From Acetobacter pomorum (GTDB lineage Bacteria; Pseudomonadota; Alphaproteobacteria; Acetobacterales; Acetobacteraceae), in the NCBI RefSeq assembly GCF_002738225.1, contig NZ_PEBQ01000144.1, positions 186,001-250,000 on the forward strand: a stretch of 64,000 bases of DNA. Reading direction: 5' to 3'. The notes under the pieces were generated by a model that saw only the letters and a list, made by a program, of their open reading frames with translations, was not told where the DNA came from and did no database searches. Shown piece after piece: positions 18,394 to 26,265 of this stretch (positions are counted from its first letter, which is position 1; the number at the start of each line of letters is the position of its first letter). The translations under genes and the position numbers were made by a program.

Positions 18394-18431
18394 AAAAAAT
18401 GGCGTGGACCTGTAAGCTCCACGCCATTTTT
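18394..18431. terminator. Bidirectional terminator between antiporter and hdeD-like gene
   Basis: Perfect inverted repeat AAAAATGGCGTGGA / TCCACGCCATTTTT around a 9-base loop, with A- and T-runs on both sides. It sits between the two convergent stop codons. Confidence 0.9.
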
Positions 18432-18449
18432 ATATTTGTGTTGTAAAAT

Positions 18450-19001
18450 TTACAGGCGGGTAATGGGTGGGGGCACAGAGTTGCTCTGGCGCAGGGCCAA
18501 GCCAATTTGTAGCCAGCTTATGCCACTTACAATCAGTTCTGCGCCCACAAACGTGCCAATCAGCCACAGGCCAGACCACGGCAGGGTGAAGTAAAGACAC
18601 AGGCCCACCAGCAGGCTGATAAGCCCACTGCCCAGAATAATGCCCCAGCCGGGCATGCCGCGTGCTTGCAGGGCCAGAACACAGCGCAGTACCCCCACAA
18701 CCACAAAGCAGGCAGATACAAAAATGGTAATGGCCACAGAACCGGTGGCAGGTTCTTTTATAAGAAGGTAGCCACCAGCTGCATAAAGCAGCCCGCACAA
18801 CAGGGAGAACATAAAGCCGCCCCAATCCCGCACGGCAAAAGCATGCACCAGCTGCATAATGCCCGCCACAATGAGCAGCGCGCCAATAAAGATGGTACTG
18901 GCAAGGGTAACGGAAACAGCATCAATACAGGCAATAAAACCCAATATGATCAGGGCGAGGCCCAACCCCACAAATAGCCCCCATTTTTTGGCAAATGGCA
19001 T
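18450..19001 (-). CDS. HdeD-family membrane protein (DUF308)
   Basis: Six-helix inner-membrane protein of the HdeD/DUF308 family, named for a gene in the E. coli acid-resistance island. 183 residues from the ATG at 19001 (MPFAKKWG), preceded by AAAGGA; a longer frame would need TTG. Segments such as LGLALIILGFIACIDAV, GALLIVAGIMQLVHAF, GLLYAAGGYLLI and LGSGLISLLVGLCLYF give paired hydrophobic repeats. The exact function is unknown in any organism; a role in acid tolerance would suit an acetic acid bacterium. Convergent with the antiporter gene. Confidence 0.8.
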   Translation of the reverse strand: MPFAKKWGLFVGLGLALIILGFIACIDAVSVTLASTIFIGALLIVAGIMQLVHAFAVRDWGGFMFSLLCGLLYAAGGYLLIKEPATGSVAITIFVSACFVVVGVLRCVLALQARGMPGWGIILGSGLISLLVGLCLYFTLPWSGLWLIGTFVGAELIVSGISWLQIGLALRQSNSVPPPITRL

Positions 19002-19274
19002 GCTAAGCAATCCTTTCTGTTCAATTTTGTGTTCCAATGTTCACGACTATGCACTGCAGAATAGAAGAAAGCGCAATGGAAAAAGTTGACACTGCGCCCG
19101 GGGTTTCGTAATTCCTGCCTCCATTGCCGGGAATGTGGACAAATCGGCCAGTAGGGGAACATGCCCCGCTGGTAATACGGTTTGCGCCCGCTCCGATCCG
19201 TGGTGGACGGAGACTACCGGTGTAACGACGGACATCCGCCCGATGTTCCGCCTGTTAAGAGAGAAGAGCGCACT
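19002..19274 (+). other. Region between hdeD-like gene and rpsD (rpsD leader)
   Basis: About 270 bases holding the divergent promoters. A small stem, TCCGT-GGTGG-ACGGA at 19197-19211, nested with CTCCG/CGGAG (19191-19212), lies in the presumed rpsD leader. Ribosomal protein S4 autoregulates through mRNA structure in some bacteria, but nothing here is diagnostic. Confidence 0.3.
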
Positions 19275-19892
19275 ATGAGCAAGCGCCTTGAGAGCAAGTA
19301 TAAAATTAACCGTCGCCTTGGTGTAAACCTGTGGGGTCGCGCCAAATCTCCGGTTAACCGTCGCGAATATGGTCCGGGCCAGCATGGCCAGCGCCGTAAG
19401 GGCAAGCCGTCTGACTTTTCCGTTCAGCTGATGGCCAAGCAGAAGCTGAAGGGTTACTACGGCAACATTACAGAAAAGCAGTTCCGCCGCTATTATCAGG
19501 AAGCCGTGCGCCGCAAGGGTGATACGTCTGAAAACCTGATCAACCTGCTGGAACGCCGCCTGGATGCCGTTGTGTACCGCATGAAGTTTGCGATCACGCC
19601 GTTCGCTTCCCGTCAGTTCATCAGCCACGGCCACATTCTGGTTAACGGCAAGAAGATGAACATTCCTTCCTACCTCGTGAAGGATGGTGACGTTATCGAA
19701 GTGCGTGAAAAGTCCAAGCAGCTGGCTATTGTTCTGGATGCCGCACAGTCTTCCGAACGCGATGTGCCGGAATACATGGAAGTGGATCATCGCCAGATGA
19801 AGGGCACGTATCTGCGTGGCCCGCAGCTTTCCGATGTGCCGTATCCGGTGCAGATGGAACCGAATCTGGTGGTTGAATACTACTCCCGCTAA
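19275..19892 (+). CDS. rpsD: 30S ribosomal protein S4
   Basis: Primary 16S rRNA-binding protein, 205 residues. Starts [18 protein letters not shown], contains [16 protein letters not shown], the S4 RNA-binding domain ([17 protein letters not shown]...[20 protein letters not shown]) and the typical end [12 protein letters not shown]. The ATG at 19275 is preceded by a purine-rich AGAGAAGAG; the frame extends upstream but the family starts here. Single-gene unit, as is common for rpsD in Alphaproteobacteria. Confidence 0.98.
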   Translation: MSKRLESKYKINRRLGVNLWGRAKSPVNRREYGPGQHGQRRKGKPSDFSVQLMAKQKLKGYYGNITEKQFRRYYQEAVRRKGDTSENLINLLERRLDAVVYRMKFAITPFASRQFISHGHILVNGKKMNIPSYLVKDGDVIEVREKSKQLAIVLDAAQSSERDVPEYMEVDHRQMKGTYLRGPQLSDVPYPVQMEPNLVVEYYSR

Positions 19893-19991
19893 TCGGCGGT
19901 TAGGTTCGTTTTATGCCGCGCCGGGTGGAGGGGTTTCCCTTCATCCGGCGTTTGCCGTTTTTACTCATGTTTGTTTCGGAACAGAGCCCTT

Positions 19992-21539
19992 ATGTCTGAT
20001 ACCGCATCCGCCCCGCTTAGCAGTGACATTACCCGCCGCCGGACCTTTGCTATTATCTCGCACCCGGATGCCGGTAAAACCACGCTGACAGAACGGATAT
20101 TGAGGGCAGGTGGGGCTATTCAGATGGCGGGCAACGTGCGCGCCAAGGGTGAACGCCGCCGCACACGGTCTGACTGGATGGGCATTGAGCGGGACCGTGG
20201 GATTTCCGTTGTCAGCTCGGTCATGACGTTCGATTACGGCGGCTGCGTGTTCAACCTGCTTGATACGCCCGGACATGAAGACTTTTCCGAAGATACTTAT
20301 CGTACCCTAACAGCCGTTGATTCCGCCGTCATGGTGATTGACGCCGCCAAGGGTATTGAAGACCGCACACGCAAACTGTTTGAGATTTGCCGCCTGCGCG
20401 ATATTCCGATTGTTACCTTCATCAACAAGATGGACCGTGAGGCGCAGGATCCGTTTGCCCTGCTGGATGAAATTGCATCATCCCTCGCGCTGGATACATC
20501 ACCCGCCACATGGCCGGTTGGGCGTGCGGCCACGTTTGTTGGTACGTACGATATTCTCACCAAAAAGCTGCACACAACGGTTGAGCTACCGGAAAATGAT
20601 GCCCGCCTTGTGCAGATGCGTGAGGAGCTGGAACTGGTGGAAGCCGCGCTGCCAGAGTTTGATAAAGAATCCTTCGATGCCGGGCACCTTACCCCCGTAT
20701 TTTTCGGGAGTGCCATCAAGGAAATCGGGGTGACCGATCTGCTAGATGCACTGGTGGCCTTCGGCCCGCCACCGCGTGACCAGGCCGCAGAAACCCGCGT
20801 GGTAAAGGCCACGGAGCCAAACATGACGGCGCTCGTGTTCAAGATTCAAGCGAATATGGACCCCAACCACCGTGACCGTATTGCCTTTGCCCGTATCTGT
20901 TCTGGCAAGCTCAGCCGCGGTATGCGCCTGAAGCACACGCGTACGGGCAAAAGCTTTGCCGTGCATACGCCGCAGTTCTTTTTTGCGCAGGACCGGCATC
21001 TGGCGGAAGAAGCCTTTGCAGGTGATGTGGTGGGTATTCCCAACCACGGCACCTTGCGTATTGGCGATACACTGACGGAAGGTGAAGATATCCAGTTTAC
21101 CGGCGTGCCACACTTTGCCCCGGAAATCCTGCGCCGTGTACGGCTGGATGATGCCATGAAGGCCAAAAAGCTCAAACAGGCGCTGGTGCAGTTGGCAGAA
21201 GAAGGCGTGGTGCAGCTATTTCGCCCGCAAGATGGTGCGCAACCCATTGTTGGGGTGGTGGGTACCTTGCAGCTTGATGTGTTGCAATCTCGCCTGAAAG
21301 CAGAATACGGCGTGGCCATTGGCTTTGATTCCACACCTTATTCTCTGGCACGCTGGATTACCGGCCCGCGTGAGAAAATTGAGGCTTTTGCCGCAGCACA
21401 TCGCTCCGCTATGGCGGATGATCTGGATGATGATCCGGTATTTCTGGCTACCTCAGCGTTTATGATGCGCCGTACAGAAGAGCAGAATCCAGATATCAGT
21501 TTTCATGATATCAAACAGATTGGCATAGAAATTAAATAA
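19992..21539 (+). CDS. prfC: Peptide chain release factor 3
   Basis: GTPase that recycles RF1/RF2 after termination. 515 residues from the ATG at 19992. G motifs: G1 SHPDAGKTTL, G2 region around RDRGISVVSSVMTF, G3 DTPGHEDFSEDTY, G4 NKMDREAQDP. Domain II and the RF3-type domain III (VGVVGTLQLDVLQSRLKAEYG) follow, which distinguishes it from EF-G. Slightly shorter than E. coli RF3. Convergent with the Nudix gene. Confidence 0.96.
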   Translation: MSDTASAPLSSDITRRRTFAIISHPDAGKTTLTERILRAGGAIQMAGNVRAKGERRRTRSDWMGIERDRGISVVSSVMTFDYGGCVFNLLDTPGHEDFSEDTYRTLTAVDSAVMVIDAAKGIEDRTRKLFEICRLRDIPIVTFINKMDREAQDPFALLDEIASSLALDTSPATWPVGRAATFVGTYDILTKKLHTTVELPENDARLVQMREELELVEAALPEFDKESFDAGHLTPVFFGSAIKEIGVTDLLDALVAFGPPPRDQAAETRVVKATEPNMTALVFKIQANMDPNHRDRIAFARICSGKLSRGMRLKHTRTGKSFAVHTPQFFFAQDRHLAEEAFAGDVVGIPNHGTLRIGDTLTEGEDIQFTGVPHFAPEILRRVRLDDAMKAKKLKQALVQLAEEGVVQLFRPQDGAQPIVGVVGTLQLDVLQSRLKAEYGVAIGFDSTPYSLARWITGPREKIEAFAAAHRSAMADDLDDDPVFLATSAFMMRRTEEQNPDISFHDIKQIGIEIK

Positions 21540-21549
21540 GCAATGTATT

Positions 21550-21575
21550 TGCCGCGTATTACAAAATGCGCGGCA
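21550..21575. terminator. Weak hairpin at the prfC / Nudix junction
   Basis: TGCCGCG (21550-21556) pairs with CGCGGCA (21569-21575) between the convergent genes, overlapping the last codons of the Nudix gene. There is no clear T-run, so terminator function is uncertain. Confidence 0.3.
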
Positions 21576-22296
21576 TTCTGCCTTTTGCTTCATGCTGTAA
21601 AAGATACTGGCTGGTGGGCAAAATGGCGTTTTGTGCCATCCATGTTGCTATGTTCTGGGCAGGCACACAAGCCAGTTGGTCATATTCCCTGTTAGCATGG
21701 TGTTCCCAGCTTTCTTTTACGTTTTTAAAGGAAAGCGGGGTTTTGATCATAAGCCCAATATCCAGCACGCGGGTTTTGGGGTGCCTCACCGCCATAATTG
21801 GGCGGCTGACCTGGAGACTTTGTGCATCCAGCCCCAGTTCTTCCTTGGCTTCGGCCAGAATCTGCTCGGCCAGATGCACACTCTGTGTGTTTGTGCGTTT
21901 TTCAATGCTGCCAGCAGGTGGGCTTTGCCAGAAATTTCCCTGATAGATGGATGAAGGGTGACGCCGGCCCAGCACATATCCTTCTGGCGTGCGCAACAGC
22001 CCCACAACAGCCAGAGGTTGCAGGCGCAGATACGCAAAAAGTGCAGGATTCTTCATTTGCGCAAAGACGCGGCGATATTCTGTCCAGTAGCCTTTAATAG
22101 CTGTGCGCGTTACGCGGGAAGCTGAAAACACACAGCCATTAAACAGAGCCGGCGTGGCCTTACAGGCTTGTTGCCATAGGCGCGTGATTTCCTGCTCAAT
22201 ATCAGCCGAAACCGCCGGAGGTGGTGGTTCCACATCAATGCGGAAGCAATCAGAAAGGGGCAGGGCAGGCCACAGGCCACCAAAAGAACGGGTCAT
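21559..22296 (-). CDS. Nudix hydrolase family protein
   Basis: Probable hydrolase of a nucleoside-diphosphate-linked compound; the substrate cannot be read. 245 residues with an N-terminal extension of about 90 residues, then a Nudix fold with LAVVGLLRTPEGYVLGRRHP and a Nudix box formed by PAGSIEK and AEQILAEAKEELGL. The key EE pair and G are present, but the usual Arg of REUxEExGU is Ala here, and the spacing between the G and the helix is longer than consensus, so activity may differ. The ATG has AGGGTAAGG upstream. It lies downstream of the isocitrate dehydrogenase gene but is separated from it by a terminator. Confidence 0.75.
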   Translation of the reverse strand: MTRSFGGLWPALPLSDCFRIDVEPPPPAVSADIEQEITRLWQQACKATPALFNGCVFSASRVTRTAIKGYWTEYRRVFAQMKNPALFAYLRLQPLAVVGLLRTPEGYVLGRRHPSSIYQGNFWQSPPAGSIEKRTNTQSVHLAEQILAEAKEELGLDAQSLQVSRPIMAVRHPKTRVLDIGLMIKTPLSFKNVKESWEHHANREYDQLACVPAQNIATWMAQNAILPTSQYLLQHEAKGRMPRIL

Positions 22297-22330
22297 GCCT
22301 TACCCTAATGCGATGTATGGCCAAAAGAAA

Positions 22331-22350
22331 AGGGAGCCATAAGGCTCCCT
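22331..22350 (-). terminator. Intrinsic terminator after isocitrate dehydrogenase
   Basis: AGGGAGCC and GGCTCCCT pair around a 4-base loop; on the minus strand the stem is followed by TTTTCTTTT. Confidence 0.85.
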
Positions 22351-22391
22351 CTCCATCGCAATCGGTTTTTGAACAGCCGGAATGCAAAGTA

Positions 22392-23423
22392 TCAGGCAAC
22401 AGCCTGTTTCAGAGCTGCCGTCAGATCCTTTGTGGAGGCATTGCCGCCCAGATCCTTCGTGCGCACCGTACCGTTGGTGATAACCTTTTTGATACCGGCA
22501 TCAATACGGTCAGCCAGATCATTCCGGTTTACATGGCGCAGCATCATAACGGCTGCCAGCAGCAGAGCCAGCGGGTTGGCAATGCCTTTGCCTGCGATAT
22601 CAGGCGCAGAACCGTGCACGGCTTCAAACACAGCGGCTTTTTCACCAATGTTTGCGCCCGGTGCCATACCCAAACCACCAACCAGACCGGCCGTAAGGTC
22701 AGAAAGGATGTCACCAAACAGGTTGGTGGTCACAATCACATCAAACTGCCACGGGTTGATAACAAGCTGCATGGCGCAGGCATCTACAATCCGTTCATTG
22801 AATTCAATGCGGCCCTTATATTCTTCTGCAACCTTGCGGCCTTCTTCAAGGAACAGGCCTGTCAGCAGTTTGAGGATATTGGCCTTGTGAACAATGGTCA
22901 CCGTTTTACGGTTGTTCTTGACCGCATATTCAAAGGCGAATTTTACAATCCGGCGACATTCTGCGCGGGAGTTAAAGCCGGAGCTCAGCGCAATGCCTTT
23001 GGGGTCTTCACCCACCGGAATGTAGTGTTCCATTGCTGCGTAATAACCTTCAAGGTTTTCACGGAACAGAACAAGGTCGATATCATCAAACCGACCACCG
23101 GGAATGATGGTTTTGGTTGGGCGCAGGTTGGCAAACAGGCCAAATTCCTGACGCAGGGTTACGTTGATGGATTTGAACCCACCACCAACAGGCGTTGTCA
23201 GCGGGCCTTTCAGGGCCAGGCCCGTGCGCCGGATGCTTTCAATTGTCTGTTTGGGCAGCGGGTCATTTACCGCGTCCACACCCGCCATACCGGCCAGCTG
23301 GCGATCCCATACAAATGGGGCACCAACGGTATCCAGAATTTCGGTAACTGATTCAACAATTTCAGGGCCGATGCCATCACCTGCAATAAGAGTGGCTGGA
23401 ATGGTCTTGCTGTCTGTCGTCAT
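22392..23423 (-). CDS. NAD-type isocitrate dehydrogenase (isocitrate/isopropylmalate dehydrogenase family)
   Basis: Oxidative decarboxylation of isocitrate to 2-oxoglutarate. 343 residues with the beta-decarboxylating dehydrogenase pattern: [13 protein letters not shown], the substrate segment [36 protein letters not shown], catalytic lysine in IVHKANILK, and metal-site [19 protein letters not shown]. The Ser/Asn spacing and the short length fit the mitochondrial-like NAD-dependent isocitrate dehydrogenases rather than LeuB or the long NADP enzymes; homoisocitrate or tartrate dehydrogenase are less likely alternatives. With citrate synthase and AarC in the same window it fits the citric acid cycle. 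Preceded by GGGAG; own terminator downstream. Confidence 0.85.
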   Translation of the reverse strand: MTTDSKTIPATLIAGDGIGPEIVESVTEILDTVGAPFVWDRQLAGMAGVDAVNDPLPKQTIESIRRTGLALKGPLTTPVGGGFKSINVTLRQEFGLFANLRPTKTIIPGGRFDDIDLVLFRENLEGYYAAMEHYIPVGEDPKGIALSSGFNSRAECRRIVKFAFEYAVKNNRKTVTIVHKANILKLLTGLFLEEGRKVAEEYKGRIEFNERIVDACAMQLVINPWQFDVIVTTNLFGDILSDLTAGLVGGLGMAPGANIGEKAAVFEAVHGSAPDIAGKGIANPLALLLAAVMMLRHVNRNDLADRIDAGIKKVITNGTVRTKDLGGNASTKDLTAALKQAVA

Positions 23424-23520
23424 TCTGAGAAGCTCCCTTCAACTTCGTAGCCTGTTTTGCGCCCGTTTTACGGTGCACGCGATTCTCAATTTCGTGACCA
23501 GAGGGGAAAGACTCCGTCTC

Positions 23521-25302
23521 TCACGCCCTCTTGAGAGGTGCGCATGCCGTTTTCAGCCATTTCTGTGCATCAGATGGCAGGTGAGGGCCTACCTGATCCA
23601 AGATTTGAGCATGGTACGCATCCAGCACGGCCGTATTTTCCGGGCCTAACAGGGCCGGGTCAATCAGCCGCCTGTCAAAAGGGGCCAATGTAAGGGTTTC
23701 AAATTCCAGAAAAGCACGCTCAGAATCTGTCGTATGATCGGGGCGGACCATCACCAGTGTTTCCAACCGGATGCCGTAAGCGCCGGGTTTGTAAAATCCG
23801 GGCTCGTTGGAAATCACCATGCCTTCCTCCAACGCAATGGGAGAGGGCATTTTGGAAATACGGGCGGGCCCTTCATGCACGGAAAGAAAACTGCCAACGC
23901 CGTGGCCAGTGCCATGATCATAATCCAGCCCGGCCTGCCACAGGTCAAACCGCGCCAGTGCATCCAGCGCATGGCCTTTGGTGCCAACCGGAAAACGTGC
24001 ACGGCCCAAGCGCAGATTGCCTTTCAGCACGCGGGTAAAGACGTCTTTCAGGCTAGCAGGAGGGGCATTGGGGCCCGTCCAGACTGTACGGGTCACATCT
24101 GTTGTGCCTTCAGGGTACTGGCCGCCGCTATCAATCAAATAGACTTCGTCGTCGTGTAATTTCCGGTCACTTTGCGGCGTGACACGATAATGAATGATTG
24201 CGCCATTGGGGCCAGAGCCGGAAATGGCGGGAAAAGATTCTTCCCGGTAGTCCTTGCCTTCAGCCCGGAAGGCATCAAGCCGTTTGGCGGCTTCAAGTTC
24301 TGTGCAGTTGTGGCCTTTTGTATCCAGCCAATGCAAAAAACGGCACAGGGCCACGCCATCTCGCAGATGGGCTGTGCGCATGCCAGCCTGTTCCACCTTG
24401 TTTTTGCACGCTTTGGGCAGCAGGCACGGATCTGGTGTTTCCTGCACGGTTGCACCATACCGGGTAAGGGTTTGGCCAAACCAGACAGCATTGCTGGCAG
24501 GATCAACCCCAACGGTTTTACCGTTGAGCGTTGCTAGAACCTGCTCCATATCCTGCGGCGCGTGAACACGCACAGAAGTGCCGAGCCAGTCTTTGATATT
24601 TGTCGAAACTTTTTGTAGTGCAATAAACAGATCAACCGAGCTGTTTGCGTGCACCAGTGCAAATGCCAGCACCACAGGTGTGCAGGGGATATCGGAACCA
24701 CGAATATTCAGTAGCCATGCAATAGAGGCTGAATCACTTAAAACCGCAGCATCCTGGCCATTCTGCGTAAGAATTGCAGAAATCTCCTGCCGCTTTTGAA
24801 CAGAGCTTTTCCCCGCAAAAGCAAGGGGATGTACACAGGCTGGTGATGCGGGAAATGCAGGGCGGTCTGCCCAGATATCATCTACCAGATTGCGCGTGGT
24901 GGGTACCAGTTTCACCCCACTTTGGGCTGCGAACGGGCGCAGTTCCGCAACACTCATAACGCGCGGATCATACCCCACGCGGGTTTCCGGTTTGGTTTGC
25001 TCTTTCAGCCATAAGGCGGGCGGTGTCTGGCTAATATGCAGGCGTTGCCAGCAAGTGCCATCTACCTGCTGATCCATTTGGGTAATGTAGCGTCCATCAG
25101 AAAACACGGCGGCTGTGTGCGGTAGTACAATGGCGGTGCCTGCGCTGCCTGTAAAACCTGTTAGCCATGCCAGACGCTCTGCGCAGGCTGGCGTGTATTC
25201 CCCCAAAAATTCATCGCTATGGGGCACAATCAGGCCATCCAGCTCTTCGCGTTGCAGGAGGGTGCGCAGTGCGGCAAGACGGGTAGAAGATGCAGACGCC
25301 AT
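23521..25302 (-). CDS. Xaa-Pro aminopeptidase (M24 family)
   Basis: Cytoplasmic metallopeptidase removing an N-terminal residue before proline. 593 residues in the three-domain layout of large aminopeptidase P: two creatinase-like N-terminal domains and a pita-bread catalytic domain. Metal ligands are visible: Asp in LIDSGGQYPEGTTDVTRTV (two Asp), His in GTGHGVGSFLSVHEGP, Glu in ISNEPGFY, and Glu in GIRLETLVMV. No signal peptide. It lies 42 bases downstream of prmA and may share its transcript. Confidence 0.92.
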   Translation of the reverse strand: MASASSTRLAALRTLLQREELDGLIVPHSDEFLGEYTPACAERLAWLTGFTGSAGTAIVLPHTAAVFSDGRYITQMDQQVDGTCWQRLHISQTPPALWLKEQTKPETRVGYDPRVMSVAELRPFAAQSGVKLVPTTRNLVDDIWADRPAFPASPACVHPLAFAGKSSVQKRQEISAILTQNGQDAAVLSDSASIAWLLNIRGSDIPCTPVVLAFALVHANSSVDLFIALQKVSTNIKDWLGTSVRVHAPQDMEQVLATLNGKTVGVDPASNAVWFGQTLTRYGATVQETPDPCLLPKACKNKVEQAGMRTAHLRDGVALCRFLHWLDTKGHNCTELEAAKRLDAFRAEGKDYREESFPAISGSGPNGAIIHYRVTPQSDRKLHDDEVYLIDSGGQYPEGTTDVTRTVWTGPNAPPASLKDVFTRVLKGNLRLGRARFPVGTKGHALDALARFDLWQAGLDYDHGTGHGVGSFLSVHEGPARISKMPSPIALEEGMVISNEPGFYKPGAYGIRLETLVMVRPDHTTDSERAFLEFETLTLAPFDRRLIDPALLGPENTAVLDAYHAQILDQVGPHLPSDAQKWLKTACAPLKRA

Positions 25303-25344
25303 GAAAACCGTGTCCTGAAATAACGTAGGAAAAGATAAAGCTGC

Positions 25345-26265
25345 TTAGGCTGTTTTGCGGATAGGAAGATTGGGGCGGCGCAGGATAAGGGTGGCCCATT
25401 CTCCCTCCACCAATTCCTGCTCCAACACCAAACCCTGCCGGCGGTGTGCTGCCAGCACCATGCGCACCTGTGTGCGCAGCAACCCGGCCAGAATAACTGT
25501 GCCACCGGGGGCCAGATACCGCGCCAGATCCTTGGCCATCAGGCATAAGGGGCGTGCCAGAATATTGGCAAAAACCAGATCAAACGGGGCGGCTTTCCAA
25601 ATGGCAGGGGTTTTCCAGCCATTGCCCAGCCGGCATGTCATGGCGCGCCCCAGCTGGTTACGCTTGGCATTTTGTGCCGCTACACGCACAGACCACGGTT
25701 CAATATCCACAGCCAGGACGTTCTGGTGCAATAATGCCGCAGCAGCCATGGCCAGAATACCGGTGCCACAACCCAGATCCAGAATACGGCGCGGGTGGCG
25801 ATAAGCCACACGTTCCAGCGCACGCAGGCACCCGCGGGTAGAACCATGCTCGCCAGATCCAAAAGCCACGCCCGCATCCAGTGTCAGCACAATGCGCGTG
25901 GCATTTTTGGAATCGGGCAAATGCGTGCCACGCACCACAAAGCGGCGGCCCACTTCCTGTTCGGGAAAAGCCTCATACGTGCGGGCCAGCCAGCCTTCGG
26001 CTTCTGTGCTGGTGCGTTCCAGCGGGGCACTGACACCACTGGTGAGTTCTGCCAACGCAAGGGCTGCTGCCAGTTCATCTTCCCGGTGGCCGGTGTCTTT
26101 TACACCTTCCACCCGCCATTGGGTGCCTTCGGGGTTGGCTTCAAAAATGCCAACTGTGGCGCATACGCTGCCAATGGCGTTTTCGTAAGCTTCCACCGCC
26201 GCTTCCGGCACAGTGACAGAAATGGTTTCAAGGCTGGTGGCATGACGGCGGGAAGGAGGAGCCAT
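25345..26265 (-). CDS. prmA: Ribosomal protein L11 methyltransferase
   Basis: SAM-dependent trimethylation of L11. 306 residues with a degenerate N-terminal L11-binding domain and a class I methyltransferase core: DAGVAFGSGEHGSTRGCLRAL, motif I ILDLGCGTGILAMAAAAL, VDIEPWSVRVAAQNAKRN and the NPPF-like position replaced by VFANILARPLCLMAKDL, which is characteristic of PrmA. The ATG overlaps the stop of the upstream helicase gene by one base (TAATG), so the two are translationally coupled. Confidence 0.94.
   Translation of the reverse strand: MAPPSRRHATSLETISVTVPEAAVEAYENAIGSVCATVGIFEANPEGTQWRVEGVKDTGHREDELAAALALAELTSGVSAPLERTSTEAEGWLARTYEAFPEQEVGRRFVVRGTHLPDSKNATRIVLTLDAGVAFGSGEHGSTRGCLRALERVAYRHPRRILDLGCGTGILAMAAAALLHQNVLAVDIEPWSVRVAAQNAKRNQLGRAMTCRLGNGWKTPAIWKAAPFDLVFANILARPLCLMAKDLARYLAPGGTVILAGLLRTQVRMVLAAHRRQGLVLEQELVEGEWATLILRRPNLPIRKTA

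Noticed and set aside
22221-23351. 376-codon plus-strand ORF opposite isocitrate dehydrogenase
   Set aside because: Fully antisense to a well-supported gene; the translation has no recognisable domain.
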